From NCBI RefSeq assembly GCF_000472965.1, contig NZ_AXAU01000011.1:176373-240372 (forward strand): 64,000 nucleotides of DNA, read 5' to 3'. Source of the DNA: Bradyrhizobium murdochi. GTDB taxonomy: Bacteria > Pseudomonadota > Alphaproteobacteria > Rhizobiales > Xanthobacteraceae. Shown piece after piece: positions 43,333 to 51,755 of the stretch. Below the pieces are notes generated by a model, which saw only the letters and a list, made by a program, of their open reading frames with translations, searched no databases and had not been told where the DNA came from. The number at the start of each line of letters is the position of its first letter. The first letter of the stretch is position 1. A program made the position numbers and the translations under genes.

Positions 43333-43578
43333 ATGTCCGACCATGTCGTCCCGCATTTCCATAACGACGCCGGAGTCGCGGTAATCGAGATCGGCTCGCA
43401 GGAATTCATGTGCGTGGGCGCCAAGCCGCCGTTCGATCATCCCCACGTGTTTCTCGACCTTGGCAACGACAACGAGATCATCTGCCCCTATTGCTCGACG
43501 CTGTACCGCTTTGCCCCCGACCTCGCCGCAGGCGAAGCCCGCCCGCCCGAATGCGTCCTGAGGGACAAGGTCGCCTGA
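43333..43578 (+). CDS. zf-CHCC zinc-finger protein (NDUFS6-like)
   Basis: 81 residues from ATG 43333. The C-terminal zf-CHCC pattern is complete: Cys in EFMCVGAKPPFDHPHVFLD, then His, then IICPYCSTLYRF. Proteobacterial members are homologues of the mitochondrial complex I subunit NDUFS6, though no nuo gene is near. It ends seven bases before an FAD monooxygenase gene and is likely co-transcribed with it. Confidence 0.88.
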   Translation: MSDHVVPHFHNDAGVAVIEIGSQEFMCVGAKPPFDHPHVFLDLGNDNEIICPYCSTLYRFAPDLAAGEARPPECVLRDKVA

Positions 43579-43585
43579 CCTTTCG

Positions 43586-44788
43586 GTGGTCGCCGCGCGC
43601 ACCATCATCGTTGCTGGTGCCGGGATCGGGGGACTGACGGCAGCGCTTTCGCTCGCAGCCAAGGGCTTTCGCGTCATCATCCTGGAAAAGGCCGAACGGC
43701 TGGAGGAAGCCGGCGCCGGCCTGCAGCTTTCGCCCAACGCCAGCCGGATCCTGGTCGACCTTGGCCTGCGGCCGCGCCTTGCGCCACGTGCCGTGACACC
43801 TGAGGCCATTAGTATCGTGAGCGCGCGTGCGGGCGGTGAGATCGCCCGCCTGCCGCTCGGCGAGGCCGCCGGCCTTCGCGCCGGCGCGCCTTATTGGGTG
43901 ATGCACCGCGCCGACCTGCAAGGCGCCCTGCAGGCCGCGGTCAACGACCATCCGGACATCGACCTGAGGCTTGGTTGCCAGTTCGAAGACGTGACCTCGC
44001 ACGCCAAGGGGCTGACCGTGGTGCAACGCCGCGGCAATGCACGCCAACAGGAGTTGGCGGCGGCGCTGGTCGGTGCCGATGGCATCTGGTCCGCGGTGCG
44101 GAACCATTTGTTCCCGGAGGCGCAACCGCAATTTTCCGGCCTGATCGCCTGGCGCGGAACCCTTGATGCGACCACGCTGCCGCGCGAATATACCGCTGCC
44201 CGCGTGCAGCTCTGGATGGGGCCGGATGCGCATCTGGTCGCCTACCCGATCTCGGCCGCGCGGCAGATCAACGTGGTCGCTATCGTGCCGGGAACCTGGA
44301 ACCGGCCGGGCTGGAGCGCACCGGGCGATGCCAACGAACTGAAGAACGCGTTCGCCTCGCAGCGCTGGCCCGCGACCGCGCGGATGCTGATCGGGGCCGT
44401 CGACGAGTGGCGGCGCTGGGCGCTGTTCACGCTGCCCGATATCGGCGAATGGACCGATGGCGCGATCGCGCTGCTCGGCGACGCCGCGCACGCGATGCTG
44501 CCGTTTGCCGCGCAAGGCGCGGGAATGGCGATCGAGGACGCCGCCGTGCTCGCCAAATGCGTGAGCGAAAATCCGGGCGATCCTATCGCGGGCATCCCGG
44601 CGGCACTGAAGCGCTATGGCCGGCAGCGGCGCGGCCGCGTGCTGCTGGTGCAGCGTGCGGCCCGACAACAGGGACGCATCTATCATCTCACCGGACCGCT
44701 GGCGCTGGCGCGCGACCTCGCGATCAAGGCCATGGGCCCGGAGCGCATGCTGGCGAGGCAGGACTGGATTTACGACTGGCGGGTGTAG
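43586..44788 (+). CDS. FAD-dependent aromatic monooxygenase (salicylate-hydroxylase-like)
   Basis: 400 residues from GTG 43586. Class A flavin monooxygenase: Rossmann GAGIGGLTAALSLAAKG (about 11-27), the DG motif in VGADGIWSAVR, and the GD motif GDAAHAMLPFAAQGAGMAIEDA (about 293-314) that binds FAD ribityl. The pattern AERLEEAGAGLQLSPNA is typical of salicylate/6-hydroxynicotinate-type hydroxylases. Substrate is probably an aromatic acid or an ubiquinone-like ring. Seven bases after the zf-CHCC gene. Confidence 0.88.
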   Translation: MVAARTIIVAGAGIGGLTAALSLAAKGFRVIILEKAERLEEAGAGLQLSPNASRILVDLGLRPRLAPRAVTPEAISIVSARAGGEIARLPLGEAAGLRAGAPYWVMHRADLQGALQAAVNDHPDIDLRLGCQFEDVTSHAKGLTVVQRRGNARQQELAAALVGADGIWSAVRNHLFPEAQPQFSGLIAWRGTLDATTLPREYTAARVQLWMGPDAHLVAYPISAARQINVVAIVPGTWNRPGWSAPGDANELKNAFASQRWPATARMLIGAVDEWRRWALFTLPDIGEWTDGAIALLGDAAHAMLPFAAQGAGMAIEDAAVLAKCVSENPGDPIAGIPAALKRYGRQRRGRVLLVQRAARQQGRIYHLTGPLALARDLAIKAMGPERMLARQDWIYDWRV

Positions 44789-44819
44789 AGCGAAGTTCGA
44801 GGCCGCACCCGACAACGTT

Positions 44820-45260
44820 CTAATTTGCCGCTCGGCTTGCCTTCGTACGACCCTTGGCAACGGGAGCCGGCGCGATCGATGGCGGGACCGGCGCCGGCCT
44901 GGCTTCCGGTTTCGGTTCCTGGCACCTGTTCTTCTGCCAGGCTTCATCGGCCAGCTTCGACTGTCCGCGCAATGCGATGTAGTCGTTGCGGTAGGCGAGC
45001 TCCGCCACCACGGGACCGGCGACGCCAGTTTCGGCCTTGGTCATCAGCCCCTGCAACTCGGCGGTGCGCGTCGCGAGGCTCTTGCGCTCGGTGTCGAGCT
45101 GCTTGCAATCGTAGAGATCGTATTTGGCAGGATCGGCAAAGGCCGGCGAAATGGTGTCGCTCATGCCGGCGCAGCCGGACACGCCGGCGCAGAGCGCAAC
45201 CAGCGCCAGAGCGGCAAGGCAGCGCGAGAATAACCGGCGATGGGACAGCGAGTTGGGCAT
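44820..45260 (-). CDS. Putative lipoprotein with TwoC motif, TwoC-family-unknown
   Basis: 146 residues from ATG 45260 (GAAGG upstream). A lipoprotein signal peptide LALVALCAGVSGC with lipobox VSGC puts the mature lipid-Cys near residue 29. The mature part contains YDLYDCKQLDTERKSLATRT, a helical segment with a Cys, a second Cys in NKNRC-like WQKNRCQEP, and a Pro/Ala-rich tail. Likely anchored in the periplasmic leaflet; function unknown. The longer frame to 45527 runs antisense through the tRNA 5' exon and is spurious. Confidence 0.7.
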   Translation of the reverse strand: MPNSLSHRRLFSRCLAALALVALCAGVSGCAGMSDTISPAFADPAKYDLYDCKQLDTERKSLATRTAELQGLMTKAETGVAGPVVAELAYRNDYIALRGQSKLADEAWQKNRCQEPKPEARPAPVPPSIAPAPVAKGRTKASRAAN

Positions 45261-45446
45261 CGGACCTTCGTTACGTGGATTACCTTGAGATTGCCTAAAG
45301 CTCGCCGCAGGTAAACACCCCAAGTGTCCGCATTGAGGCTTTGCTTCTGCGCCACGCTCACTTAAAAGTGGGGAGAGTTGGGGCCGGAGATCATCCCAAT
45401 TCCACTTCTCCGGAAAACGCGCTAAGTATCTGATCTTCTGGCGAAA

Positions 45447-45767
45447 GCGGGCGTGGCGAAATGGTAGACGCAAGGGACTTAAACGCTTGAGTGCTCTTGG
45501 GGAAACCCAAGCTGTAGAACTGCTCAAATTCGGGGAAACCTTTCATATGGCAATCCCGAGCCAAGCGCCCGAACCTAACGGTTAGTGCGAAGGTGTAGAG
45601 ACTAGACGGGCAGCACCTAAAGGCACGAACGCGCCAATGGTGAAGGTATAGTCCAGACCACAAACGAGCCAGCGCGGATGTCTGGCGAGGCGGCGAAAGC
45701 CGTAGCTGGTAAGAAAATCCCTCGGAGGGTGACCTCTGTGCCGGTTCGAGTCCGGCCGCCCGCACCA
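45447..45767 (+). tRNA. tRNA-Leu(UAA), interrupted by a group I intron
   Basis: Exon 1 (45447-45480) and exon 2 (45714-45767) join to an 88-nt tRNA with CCA encoded. Acceptor GCGGGCG pairs with CGCCCGC; D stem GCG/CGC; anticodon stem AGGGA/TCCCT around loop CTTAAAA (anticodon UAA); variable arm GAGG-GTGA-CCTC; T arm GCCGG-TTCGAGT-CCGGC. The break falls between U34 and A35. A CCGGAGA/TCTCCGG stem lies 34 bp upstream (45384-45413). Confidence 0.95.
45481..45713 (+). ncRNA. Group I (IC3-like) intron inside tRNA-Leu(UAA)
   Basis: 233 nt, starting after the U of the exon and ending in G, as group I introns do. P1 forms between exon ACTT and intron GAGT (45489-45492) with the U-G wobble at the splice site. 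Core pieces match the cyanobacterial tRNA-Leu intron: AATTCGGGGAAACC, GGCAATCCCGAGCCAAGC, GAAGGTGTAGAGACTAGACG, AAGGTATAGTCC. There is no internal ORF, so no homing endonuclease. Confidence 0.93.
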
Positions 45768-45787
45768 CGCTTCGCCCTGACGGGCTA

Positions 45788-45898
45788 CGCGTGGCGCAGC
45801 CACGCGAAGGCCGCCAGGCCGAAGCGTGTCCGGCGTAGCTTGAGCGAAGCGAAAGCGAAGACGGACTGGTCGGGCCCCTGGCGAGCGAAGCGAAAGCG
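45788..45898. repeat. Hairpin and direct repeat 3' of the tRNA
   Basis: Perfect hairpin CGCGTGGC-GCA-GCCACGCG (45788-45806), then two copies of GAGCGAAGCGAAAGCG (45842-45857 and 45883-45898). The TCCGGCGTAGC...GAAGACGGACTGG block resembles sequence often found beside bradyrhizobial tRNAs. It may process or end the tRNA transcript. Confidence 0.55.
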
Positions 45899-45930
45899 TA
45901 GACCGATCAGGGGAGACTGGGGGGATCACA

Positions 45931-46512
45931 TTGCCGCAAATCCATCTGTTCGAAATGCGCCGGCTGGAGATGCTGAGCAACACCATATTCGGCGTTGCCA
46001 TGACCCTGCTTGCCTATGACCTGCCGAAGGCCTCTAGTTTCACGCAAGCGCCCGACTGGCACGACGTGCTTCGCGTCTATGCGCAGCCCGTCATTGCGCT
46101 GACGATCAGTTTTGTGGTCGCCGGCCTGTTCTGGTTCAGCCATCACCGGCGGCTGGCGGTAGCCCCGGAAGCCGGACGCGGCGTGGTGTTCCTCAATCTG
46201 TTTTTTCTGCTGTCGATCATCATCCTGCCGGTGACCAACGGCCTCTATGGCGTCTATCGGCTCGATAGCGTGGTCGCGGTAATCTACGGCTTTCACCTGC
46301 TGGTGATCGCAGCGCTGAACGCGGTATTGTGGGTTCTGGCGCTGCGCGGCCGCCACGATCCGCAATTGCTGGCGCCGGCGCTGTTTCCGGTCTGTGTGTT
46401 CGTGCTCGGCACGGCGATGGCCTTTGTCGAGCCGCGGGTTGCGCAATATGTCTGGTGCCTGGCGTTTCTCGCGCCGCTTGCGGGCTGGGTTGCTGCGCGT
46501 CGCTCCGCCTAG
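45931..46512 (+). CDS. TMEM175-like potassium-channel-family membrane protein
   Basis: 193 residues from TTG 45931 with GGGGGGA before it. Six hydrophobic helices. Helix 1 has RRLEMLSNTIFGVAMTLLAYDL, the position of the RxxxFSD selectivity signature of TMEM175; here it reads LSN instead of FSD. LFWFSHHRRL after helix 3 also fits the family. Bacterial members are tetrameric K+ leak channels; with LSN the selectivity could differ. Ends 4 bp over the convergent acyltransferase gene. Confidence 0.8.
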   Translation: MPQIHLFEMRRLEMLSNTIFGVAMTLLAYDLPKASSFTQAPDWHDVLRVYAQPVIALTISFVVAGLFWFSHHRRLAVAPEAGRGVVFLNLFFLLSIIILPVTNGLYGVYRLDSVVAVIYGFHLLVIAALNAVLWVLALRGRHDPQLLAPALFPVCVFVLGTAMAFVEPRVAQYVWCLAFLAPLAGWVAARRSA

Positions 46513-47243
46513 CGCACCTTCGCCTCGCTCAGCGTGAGCAGCCGGCTCGCCTCCTCCGCAATCATCCGCTCCATCTTTTCCTGAAATTCCTTGCGCGGCA
46601 GGCCCGGCGTGATCGGCGGCAGGAAGGACAGCGTGACGGTGCCGGAGTGCATGATCAGCGTCTTCTTGCCCCAGAACAGGCCGGAATTGCACGCAGCGGG
46701 AACGACAGATACTTCAAGGTTGGTGTAGAGCGCCGAGATGCCAGCGGACTGGAATCTCATCGGTTCATCGATCGCCTGGCGGGTGCCTTGCGGAAACAGC
46801 AAGACTTGACGACCCTCGCCGGTCGCGCGCCTGGCTTCATCGACCATCTGGCGCAGCGCGTGGCGGCCCGCCGAGCGATCGACCAAAATCATCGGATAGC
46901 GCTCCAGGAACCAACCGACGAACGGCACCTTACGTAGCTCTTTCTTGGCGACGATGCTGGCGTCCGGGAAAAGCGCGCAGAGCGCCGCGGTTTCCCACAA
47001 CGACTGATGATTACAGGCGATGATGCAGGGACCATCGGGCACGTTCTCGCGCCCCTGCACCGTGTAATCGAGGCCTATGACATGCTTCATCAGAAACATG
47101 ATGCCGTTGACCCAGACCTGCGAAACCGCGCGCACCGTCGCGCCGCTGGCATTGAACAGCCACATGAACGGCACCGTCAGCGACACGGCGAGCGTCAGGA
47201 TTACCACCGCCGTATCGAATATGATCGATCTCAAATAGTGCAA
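46509..47243 (-). CDS. 1-acyl-glycerol-3-phosphate acyltransferase family (PlsC-type)
   Basis: About 244 residues from TTG 47243 (AAGGGGA six bases upstream; longer frame to 47303 possible). One N-terminal helix (FDTAVVILTLAVSLTVPFMWLF). Acyltransferase motifs I and III: NHQSLWE (HX4E rather than HX4D) and LFPQGTRQ (Gln for the usual Glu). HQSxWE occurs in functional members, so activity is likely. It would make phosphatidic acid at the inner membrane, or acylate another lipid. Confidence 0.87.
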   Translation of the reverse strand: MHYLRSIIFDTAVVILTLAVSLTVPFMWLFNASGATVRAVSQVWVNGIMFLMKHVIGLDYTVQGRENVPDGPCIIACNHQSLWETAALCALFPDASIVAKKELRKVPFVGWFLERYPMILVDRSAGRHALRQMVDEARRATGEGRQVLLFPQGTRQAIDEPMRFQSAGISALYTNLEVSVVPAACNSGLFWGKKTLIMHSGTVTLSFLPPITPGLPRKEFQEKMERMIAEEASRLLTLSEAKVR

Positions 47244-47348
47244 CGATTGTCCCCTTGGGCATCCGGTCGCGCCTCCCAATACAGCACTTTTCGGCCATTG
47301 CACAATTCCGTCATCGGCCGGCCGGAATTGGCTCGTTAGGTTCGCCGC

Positions 47349-48206
47349 ATGCTGGCGTCAGAGCAAATCACCATCGCCCCGCATCTCACCTTCGATGCCA
47401 TCAGCGCCGGAACGCCCGGCGCGCCGCTGGTGCTGCTGCTGCACGGTTTTGCGGAATCGATGCATTGCTGGCGTGCGCAGGTGACGGCGCTCGGCGACAT
47501 GGGCTATCGCGCGGTGGCGCCGGGCCAGCGCGGCTACTCGCCGAGCGCACGGCCCGATCCACGGGAATTTTCGCACTACCTGATCGACCGCCTGATGGAC
47601 GACGCCATGGCGATTGTGGCGGCTGCCGGCTATGGCGACGCGCGGTTTCATCTGGTCGGCCATGACTGGGGCGGCAGCATAGCCTGGGGCATCGCCGACC
47701 GCCATCCCGAGCGGCTGGCGTCGCTCACCGTTCTCTCGCGGCCGCACCCGAACGCATTCAACCGCGCGCTGACGGCCGACAGCGAGCAAGCGCAGCGCTC
47801 AAAGCATCACAAGGCGTTTTTGGAGCCGGATGCCGCCGATGTCGTGCTCGCGAACGATGCCAAATGGCTGCGCGAGCGTCTCGCCGCCAATGGCGTTCCC
47901 TCTGATGCGATCGAGAGGCATCTTGCCGTGCTCGGCAACAAGGACGCGATGGAAGCGGCGCTCGCCTGGTATCGCGCACGCGGCGCGATCCGCGGCCCGC
48001 TCGGTCCGATCCGCGTGCCGACGCTCTACATCTGGGGCGACGCTGACGACACCGTCGGTCGCGCCGCCGCCGAAGGCACGGTGGATTTCATCGCCGCGCC
48101 CTATCGTTTCGTGGTGCTGCCCGGCATCGGACATTTTGCGGCGGATCAGGCGCCGGAACGGGTGTGCGAATTGCTGCTGGAACATCTGGCAGCACACCCT
48201 GCGTGA
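47349..48206 (+). CDS. Alpha/beta hydrolase, epoxide-hydrolase-like
   Basis: 285 residues. Oxyanion loop LLHGFAESMHCWRAQ, APGQRGYSPSARP, and a nucleophile elbow GHDWGG, with Asp in the nucleophile position as in epoxide hydrolases and haloalkane dehalogenases rather than Ser. Charge-relay Asp is in WGDADDTVG and the His in GIGHFAADQ. A cap domain lies at 130-215. Substrate unknown. Downstream, a small gene starts 52 bp after the stop. Confidence 0.88.
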   Translation: MLASEQITIAPHLTFDAISAGTPGAPLVLLLHGFAESMHCWRAQVTALGDMGYRAVAPGQRGYSPSARPDPREFSHYLIDRLMDDAMAIVAAAGYGDARFHLVGHDWGGSIAWGIADRHPERLASLTVLSRPHPNAFNRALTADSEQAQRSKHHKAFLEPDAADVVLANDAKWLRERLAANGVPSDAIERHLAVLGNKDAMEAALAWYRARGAIRGPLGPIRVPTLYIWGDADDTVGRAAAEGTVDFIAAPYRFVVLPGIGHFAADQAPERVCELLLEHLAAHPA

Positions 48207-48258
48207 GGAACGCAACGCCCGCAAAAATGTTGTCGTGCACAAAATGGAGTACGACAAC

Positions 48259-48402
48259 ATGACCAGTGAAAAAGATCGGGAAAAGGCTGCAGCCGAGCGC
48301 AAGCAAGCGCGGGATCAGCGCTCTCCGTCGCCACCACCGCCGCAAGTCTCTCCGCCGCTCGAGAATGACGGCCCGGAACTGGTGCGTGATACCCACACCT
48401 GA
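48259..48402 (+). CDS. Small charged protein of unknown function
   Basis: 47 residues from ATG 48259; GGAG lies nine bases upstream (ATG 48244 adds five residues). Charged helix (SEKDREKAAAERKQARDQR), a Pro-rich middle (SPSPPPPQVSPPLENDG) and a hydrophilic end. No family recognised. Its 3' side faces the terminator of the convergent binding-protein gene. Confidence 0.5.
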   Translation: MTSEKDREKAAAERKQARDQRSPSPPPPQVSPPLENDGPELVRDTHT

Positions 48403-48406
48403 CGAT

Positions 48407-48445
48407 GAAAACAAAAACGCGACGGAGGAACAGTCCTCCGTCGCG
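48407..48445 (-). terminator. Strong terminator of the peptide-binding-protein gene
   Basis: Perfect 12-bp stem CGCGACGGAGGA / TCCTCCGTCGCG with a 4-nt loop (48418-48445). On the minus strand it is followed by TTTTTGTTTT. It lies 33 bp after the stop of the binding-protein gene. Confidence 0.85.
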
Positions 48446-48477
48446 ATTGCTTGACGTTCGACTTAACGCGAACCGCC

Positions 48478-50100
48478 CTACTCGCTCTTGTCAATGTTCC
48501 AGAAGACCGGCGTCGCCGGGCCGTCGAGCACGCCGGTAAGCGACTTCCGCCATGCGCTCGGCGCGAGATACTGGCCGAGCGGAACGTAAATCACCTGCTC
48601 ATAGGCTTCCTTCTGGATTTCGGCAGCAATTTTCTTCTGCTCGTCCGGCGAGGTAGCGCGCGCGAACTTGTCCTTCAACTCCTCGATCTTGGCGCTTTCC
48701 GCCCAACCGAACCAGCCGCCCTTGGTGCCGCGGCCGCCGATCGACGCGTTGGCGATCGGGTTCATCACGTCGGCACCGACCCAGTTGGTGAAAAACATGT
48801 TCCAGCCGCCCTCCTTCGTGGGCTTCTGGCTGGCGCGGCGTGTGACGACGGTCTGCCAGTCGGTGGCCTGCAGGTCGACCTTGAAGCCGGCCTCGCGCAG
48901 CAACTGCGCTGCCACGATCGGCTGCGCCTTCAGCGTGACGACGTCGCCCGGCGCCATGATCACGATCGGGGTGCCGTCGTAACCGGACTCGGCGAGCGCC
49001 TTCTTGGCTTCCGCCATGCTGCCGGCCTTGGTCAGATTTCCGGCGCCCTCTTCGGTCGCCAGCGGCGTGCCGCAGACGAAGTAGGCACCGCAGACCTTGT
49101 AATATTCGGGGTTGCCGACCAGCGCGTCCAGAACGTCCTTCTGGTTCATCGCCAGCAGCGCGGCGCGGCGAACCTTGACGTTATCGAAGGGCGGAAGGAG
49201 GAAGTTCATCCGGCCGAGCGTCTGGAAGCCGAGCTTGTTCAAAATCTCGATCTTGATGTCCTTGTTGGCTTTCACCACCGGCAACAGATCGAACGACGGA
49301 TTTTCCATGAAGTCGATATCGCCCGACTGCAATGCGTTCACCGCGGTCTGCGCATCCGGCATGGTGATCCATTCGACGCGATCGACCTTCACGACCTTAC
49401 CGCCGGCGGTCCAGCTCGGCGGCTCCTTGCGCGGCACGTAGTCCGGGTTCTTTTCATAGGCCGCCTTCACGCCCGGCTGGAATTCCGACTGCACAAATTT
49501 GAACGGGCCGGATCCGATATGTTCCTTGATCTGCTGACCGGCCGGCGTTTCCGCAAGGCGCTTGGGCATCATGAACGGAGTGTAGGACGACGGCTTGCCG
49601 ATCGATTCCAGCACCAGGCCGTAGGGCTCCTTCAGTTTCAACGCAAAACTCTTGGCGTCGATCGGCTCGATGCTGGCGGTGAAGTCCATCAGCTTCTGGC
49701 CCATATTGTCGTTGCGGCCCCAGCGCTTCAGCGAGGCGACGCAGTCTTCCGCCGTCACCGGCGCACCATCGTGCCACTTCAAGCCATCGCGCAGGGTGAA
49801 CGTATAAGTCAGCTTGTCATCACTGACTTTCCAGTCCGCCATCTGCGGCTGGACCTTGAAATTGGAATCGGTCGCCAGCAGCGTGTCATAGATCATGTAG
49901 CCATGGTCGCGGGTGATGTAGGCGGTGGTGAAGCCGGGATCGAGAACGCGCAGATCGGAGTGCATCACCGCGGTGATGGTCTTCTTGCTGGCGGCCGTGG
50001 CCTGCGAAGTCGGGCCTAGCGACGTCAGCGCCGCCGACAGCGCAAGCACCGACAAAGCAGTCGCTATCGTGGGACGTTTCCAACGCATGATGTGGAACAT
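48478..50100 (-). CDS. Dipeptide/oligopeptide ABC transporter, periplasmic binding protein
   Basis: 540 residues from ATG 50100 (AGGAGAG upstream). Signal peptide ending near SQATAASKK (about 35). SBP family 5: HSDLRVLDPGFTTAYITRDHGYMIYDTLL, LKWHDGAPVTAEDCVASLKRW, and a C-terminal IYVPLGQYLAPSAWRKSL. It captures peptides or amides in the periplasm for the DppBCDF-type importer whose other genes lie divergently at 51.7-55.4 kb. A Cys pair (KVCGAYFVCG) is present. Confidence 0.93.
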   Translation of the reverse strand: MFHIMRWKRPTIATALSVLALSAALTSLGPTSQATAASKKTITAVMHSDLRVLDPGFTTAYITRDHGYMIYDTLLATDSNFKVQPQMADWKVSDDKLTYTFTLRDGLKWHDGAPVTAEDCVASLKRWGRNDNMGQKLMDFTASIEPIDAKSFALKLKEPYGLVLESIGKPSSYTPFMMPKRLAETPAGQQIKEHIGSGPFKFVQSEFQPGVKAAYEKNPDYVPRKEPPSWTAGGKVVKVDRVEWITMPDAQTAVNALQSGDIDFMENPSFDLLPVVKANKDIKIEILNKLGFQTLGRMNFLLPPFDNVKVRRAALLAMNQKDVLDALVGNPEYYKVCGAYFVCGTPLATEEGAGNLTKAGSMAEAKKALAESGYDGTPIVIMAPGDVVTLKAQPIVAAQLLREAGFKVDLQATDWQTVVTRRASQKPTKEGGWNMFFTNWVGADVMNPIANASIGGRGTKGGWFGWAESAKIEELKDKFARATSPDEQKKIAAEIQKEAYEQVIYVPLGQYLAPSAWRKSLTGVLDGPATPVFWNIDKSE

Positions 50101-50377
50101 TCGATCTCTCCTGACGTGAAACTGTTCAATGTCCGCTGATTCATTATGCATGCGGTTCGTTATTTGGGCGAACTAACACGCTGTAAATCCTGACTATTTG
50201 AAGACTTGCATCAAGCGCGCGGCGCGTCAATCCGCTTTGAAGCGGCTACCGCGCTGCAGATACCGCGGGACGCGCGTTCATGTTTCGCTTTACAAATCCG
50301 CGCGAGATCATTCTCGTACGCGGCGGGCCGGTGCCCTATCGGTCGAAACCCAAAATTAAGAAAACCAAGAGAAGCCC
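50101..50377. other. Divergent promoter region of the peptide locus
   Basis: 277 bp between the binding protein and the M20 peptidase. It holds the SDs of both genes and short GC palindromes (GCGCGCGGCGCGTC). No sigma or operator consensus was recognised. Confidence 0.4.
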
Positions 50378-51508
50378 ATGAACCCAGCCAATCTTCCCTT
50401 TGATTCCGAGGCCATGCTGCAGGGGTTGCGCGGCTGGGTGGAGTGCGAAAGCCCGACCTGGGACAAGGCTGCCGTAGACCGCATGCTCGACCTCGCCGCG
50501 CGCGACATGGCCATTATGGGTGCGACCATCGAGCGCATCGCCGGCCGGCAAGGATTTGCCGGCTGTGTCCGCGCCCGCTTTCCCCATCCGAAGCAAGGCG
50601 AGCCCGGCATTCTGATCGCCGGCCACATGGATACCGTCCACCCCGTCGGCACCATCGAAAAGCTGCGATGGCGGCGCGAGGGCAACAAATGCTTCGGCCC
50701 CGGCATCTTTGACATGAAGGGCGGCAATTACCTTTCGCTGGAAGCGATCCGGCAACTGGCCCGCGCCGCATTCACGACGCCGCTGCCGATTACGGTGCTG
50801 TTCACCCCCGACGAGGAAGTCGGCACGCCCTCGACCCGCGACGTCATCGAGGCAGAAGCCGCGCGCAACAAATACGTGCTGGTGCCGGAGCCCGGACGGC
50901 CCAACAATGGCGTCGTCACTGGGCGCTATGCGATTGCGCGCTTCAATCTGGAGGCCATCGGCAAGCCGAGCCATGCCGGCGCCACGCTTTCTTCCGGCCG
51001 TTCCGCGATCCGCGAAATGGCACGCCAGATTATCGCGATCGACGGCATGACGACCGAAGATTGTACGTTCTCGGTCGGCATCGTGCATGGCGGCCAGTGG
51101 GTCAATTGCGTCGCCACCACCTGCACCGGCGAAGCGCTGAGCATGGCCAAGCGCCAGGCCGATCTCGATCGCGGTGTCGAGCGCATGCTGGCACTGTCAG
51201 GCACCAGCAACGACGTCACGTTCACGGTAACCCGCGGCGTCACCCGCCCGGTGTGGGAACCAGATGCCGGCACCATGGCGTTATACGAAAAAGCGCGTGG
51301 GATTGCCGCGCAGTTGGGACTCGAACTGCCCCATGGCAGCGCCGGTGGCGGATCCGACGGCAATTTCACCGGTGCCATGGGCATACCGACGCTGGATGGC
51401 CTGGGCGTCCGCGGCGCCGATGCGCATACGCTGAACGAGCATATTGAAGTAGACAGCCTCGCCGAACGCGGCCGCCTGATGGTGGGGCTGCTCGCGACAC
51501 TGGAATGA
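50378..51508 (+). CDS. M20 family metallopeptidase (carboxypeptidase G2-like)
   Basis: 376 residues. All M20 zinc sites are visible: GHMDTVHP (about 85-92), GPGIFDMKGG (Asp bridging), TPDEEVGT (catalytic Glu), EPGR and the final His in DAHTLNEHIE. The dimerisation domain sits at about 180-290. Family enzymes cut C-terminal amino acids, for example glutamate, from folates or peptides. No signal peptide is seen, so it would act on imported peptides. First gene of the plus-strand set in the peptide locus. Confidence 0.93.
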   Translation: MNPANLPFDSEAMLQGLRGWVECESPTWDKAAVDRMLDLAARDMAIMGATIERIAGRQGFAGCVRARFPHPKQGEPGILIAGHMDTVHPVGTIEKLRWRREGNKCFGPGIFDMKGGNYLSLEAIRQLARAAFTTPLPITVLFTPDEEVGTPSTRDVIEAEAARNKYVLVPEPGRPNNGVVTGRYAIARFNLEAIGKPSHAGATLSSGRSAIREMARQIIAIDGMTTEDCTFSVGIVHGGQWVNCVATTCTGEALSMAKRQADLDRGVERMLALSGTSNDVTFTVTRGVTRPVWEPDAGTMALYEKARGIAAQLGLELPHGSAGGGSDGNFTGAMGIPTLDGLGVRGADAHTLNEHIEVDSLAERGRLMVGLLATLE

Positions 51509-51523
51509 GGGCGGTCCCTCCGC

Positions 51524-51607
51524 CGTCATTGCGAGCGAAGCGAAGCAATCCATGCCACCGCAAAAGGAAGAGTGGATTGCTTCGTCGCTTCGCTTCTCGC
51601 AATGACG
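51524..51607. repeat. Palindromic repeat (CGTCATTGCGAGCGAAG family)
   Basis: CGTCATTGCGAGCGAAGCGA at the left and TCGCTTCTCGCAATGACG at the right, with AAGCAATCCA / TGGATTGCTT inside. A well-known, widely spread bacterial intergenic element. Confidence 0.8.
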
Positions 51608-51755
51608 CGGGGGACATATCCGCCCCGAACCGATTAGCTGCATCGCAAAAAACGCAGGCGCAATGGCACGGGACTTGCTGAAATGCTACGCTGGTGGCGC
51701 GGAAACCAGGTCTAAGGGCAGCGCTGCCCAATTCACCCACAACTAACGGATCAAG

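Noticed and set aside
45391..46001. Two minus-strand frames across the tRNA (one beginning MVRAAGLEPAQ) and a plus-strand frame at 45678
   Set aside because: They are antisense or sense translations of the tRNA-Leu exons and group I intron. The MVRAAGLEPA start is a familiar artefact of tRNA antisense.
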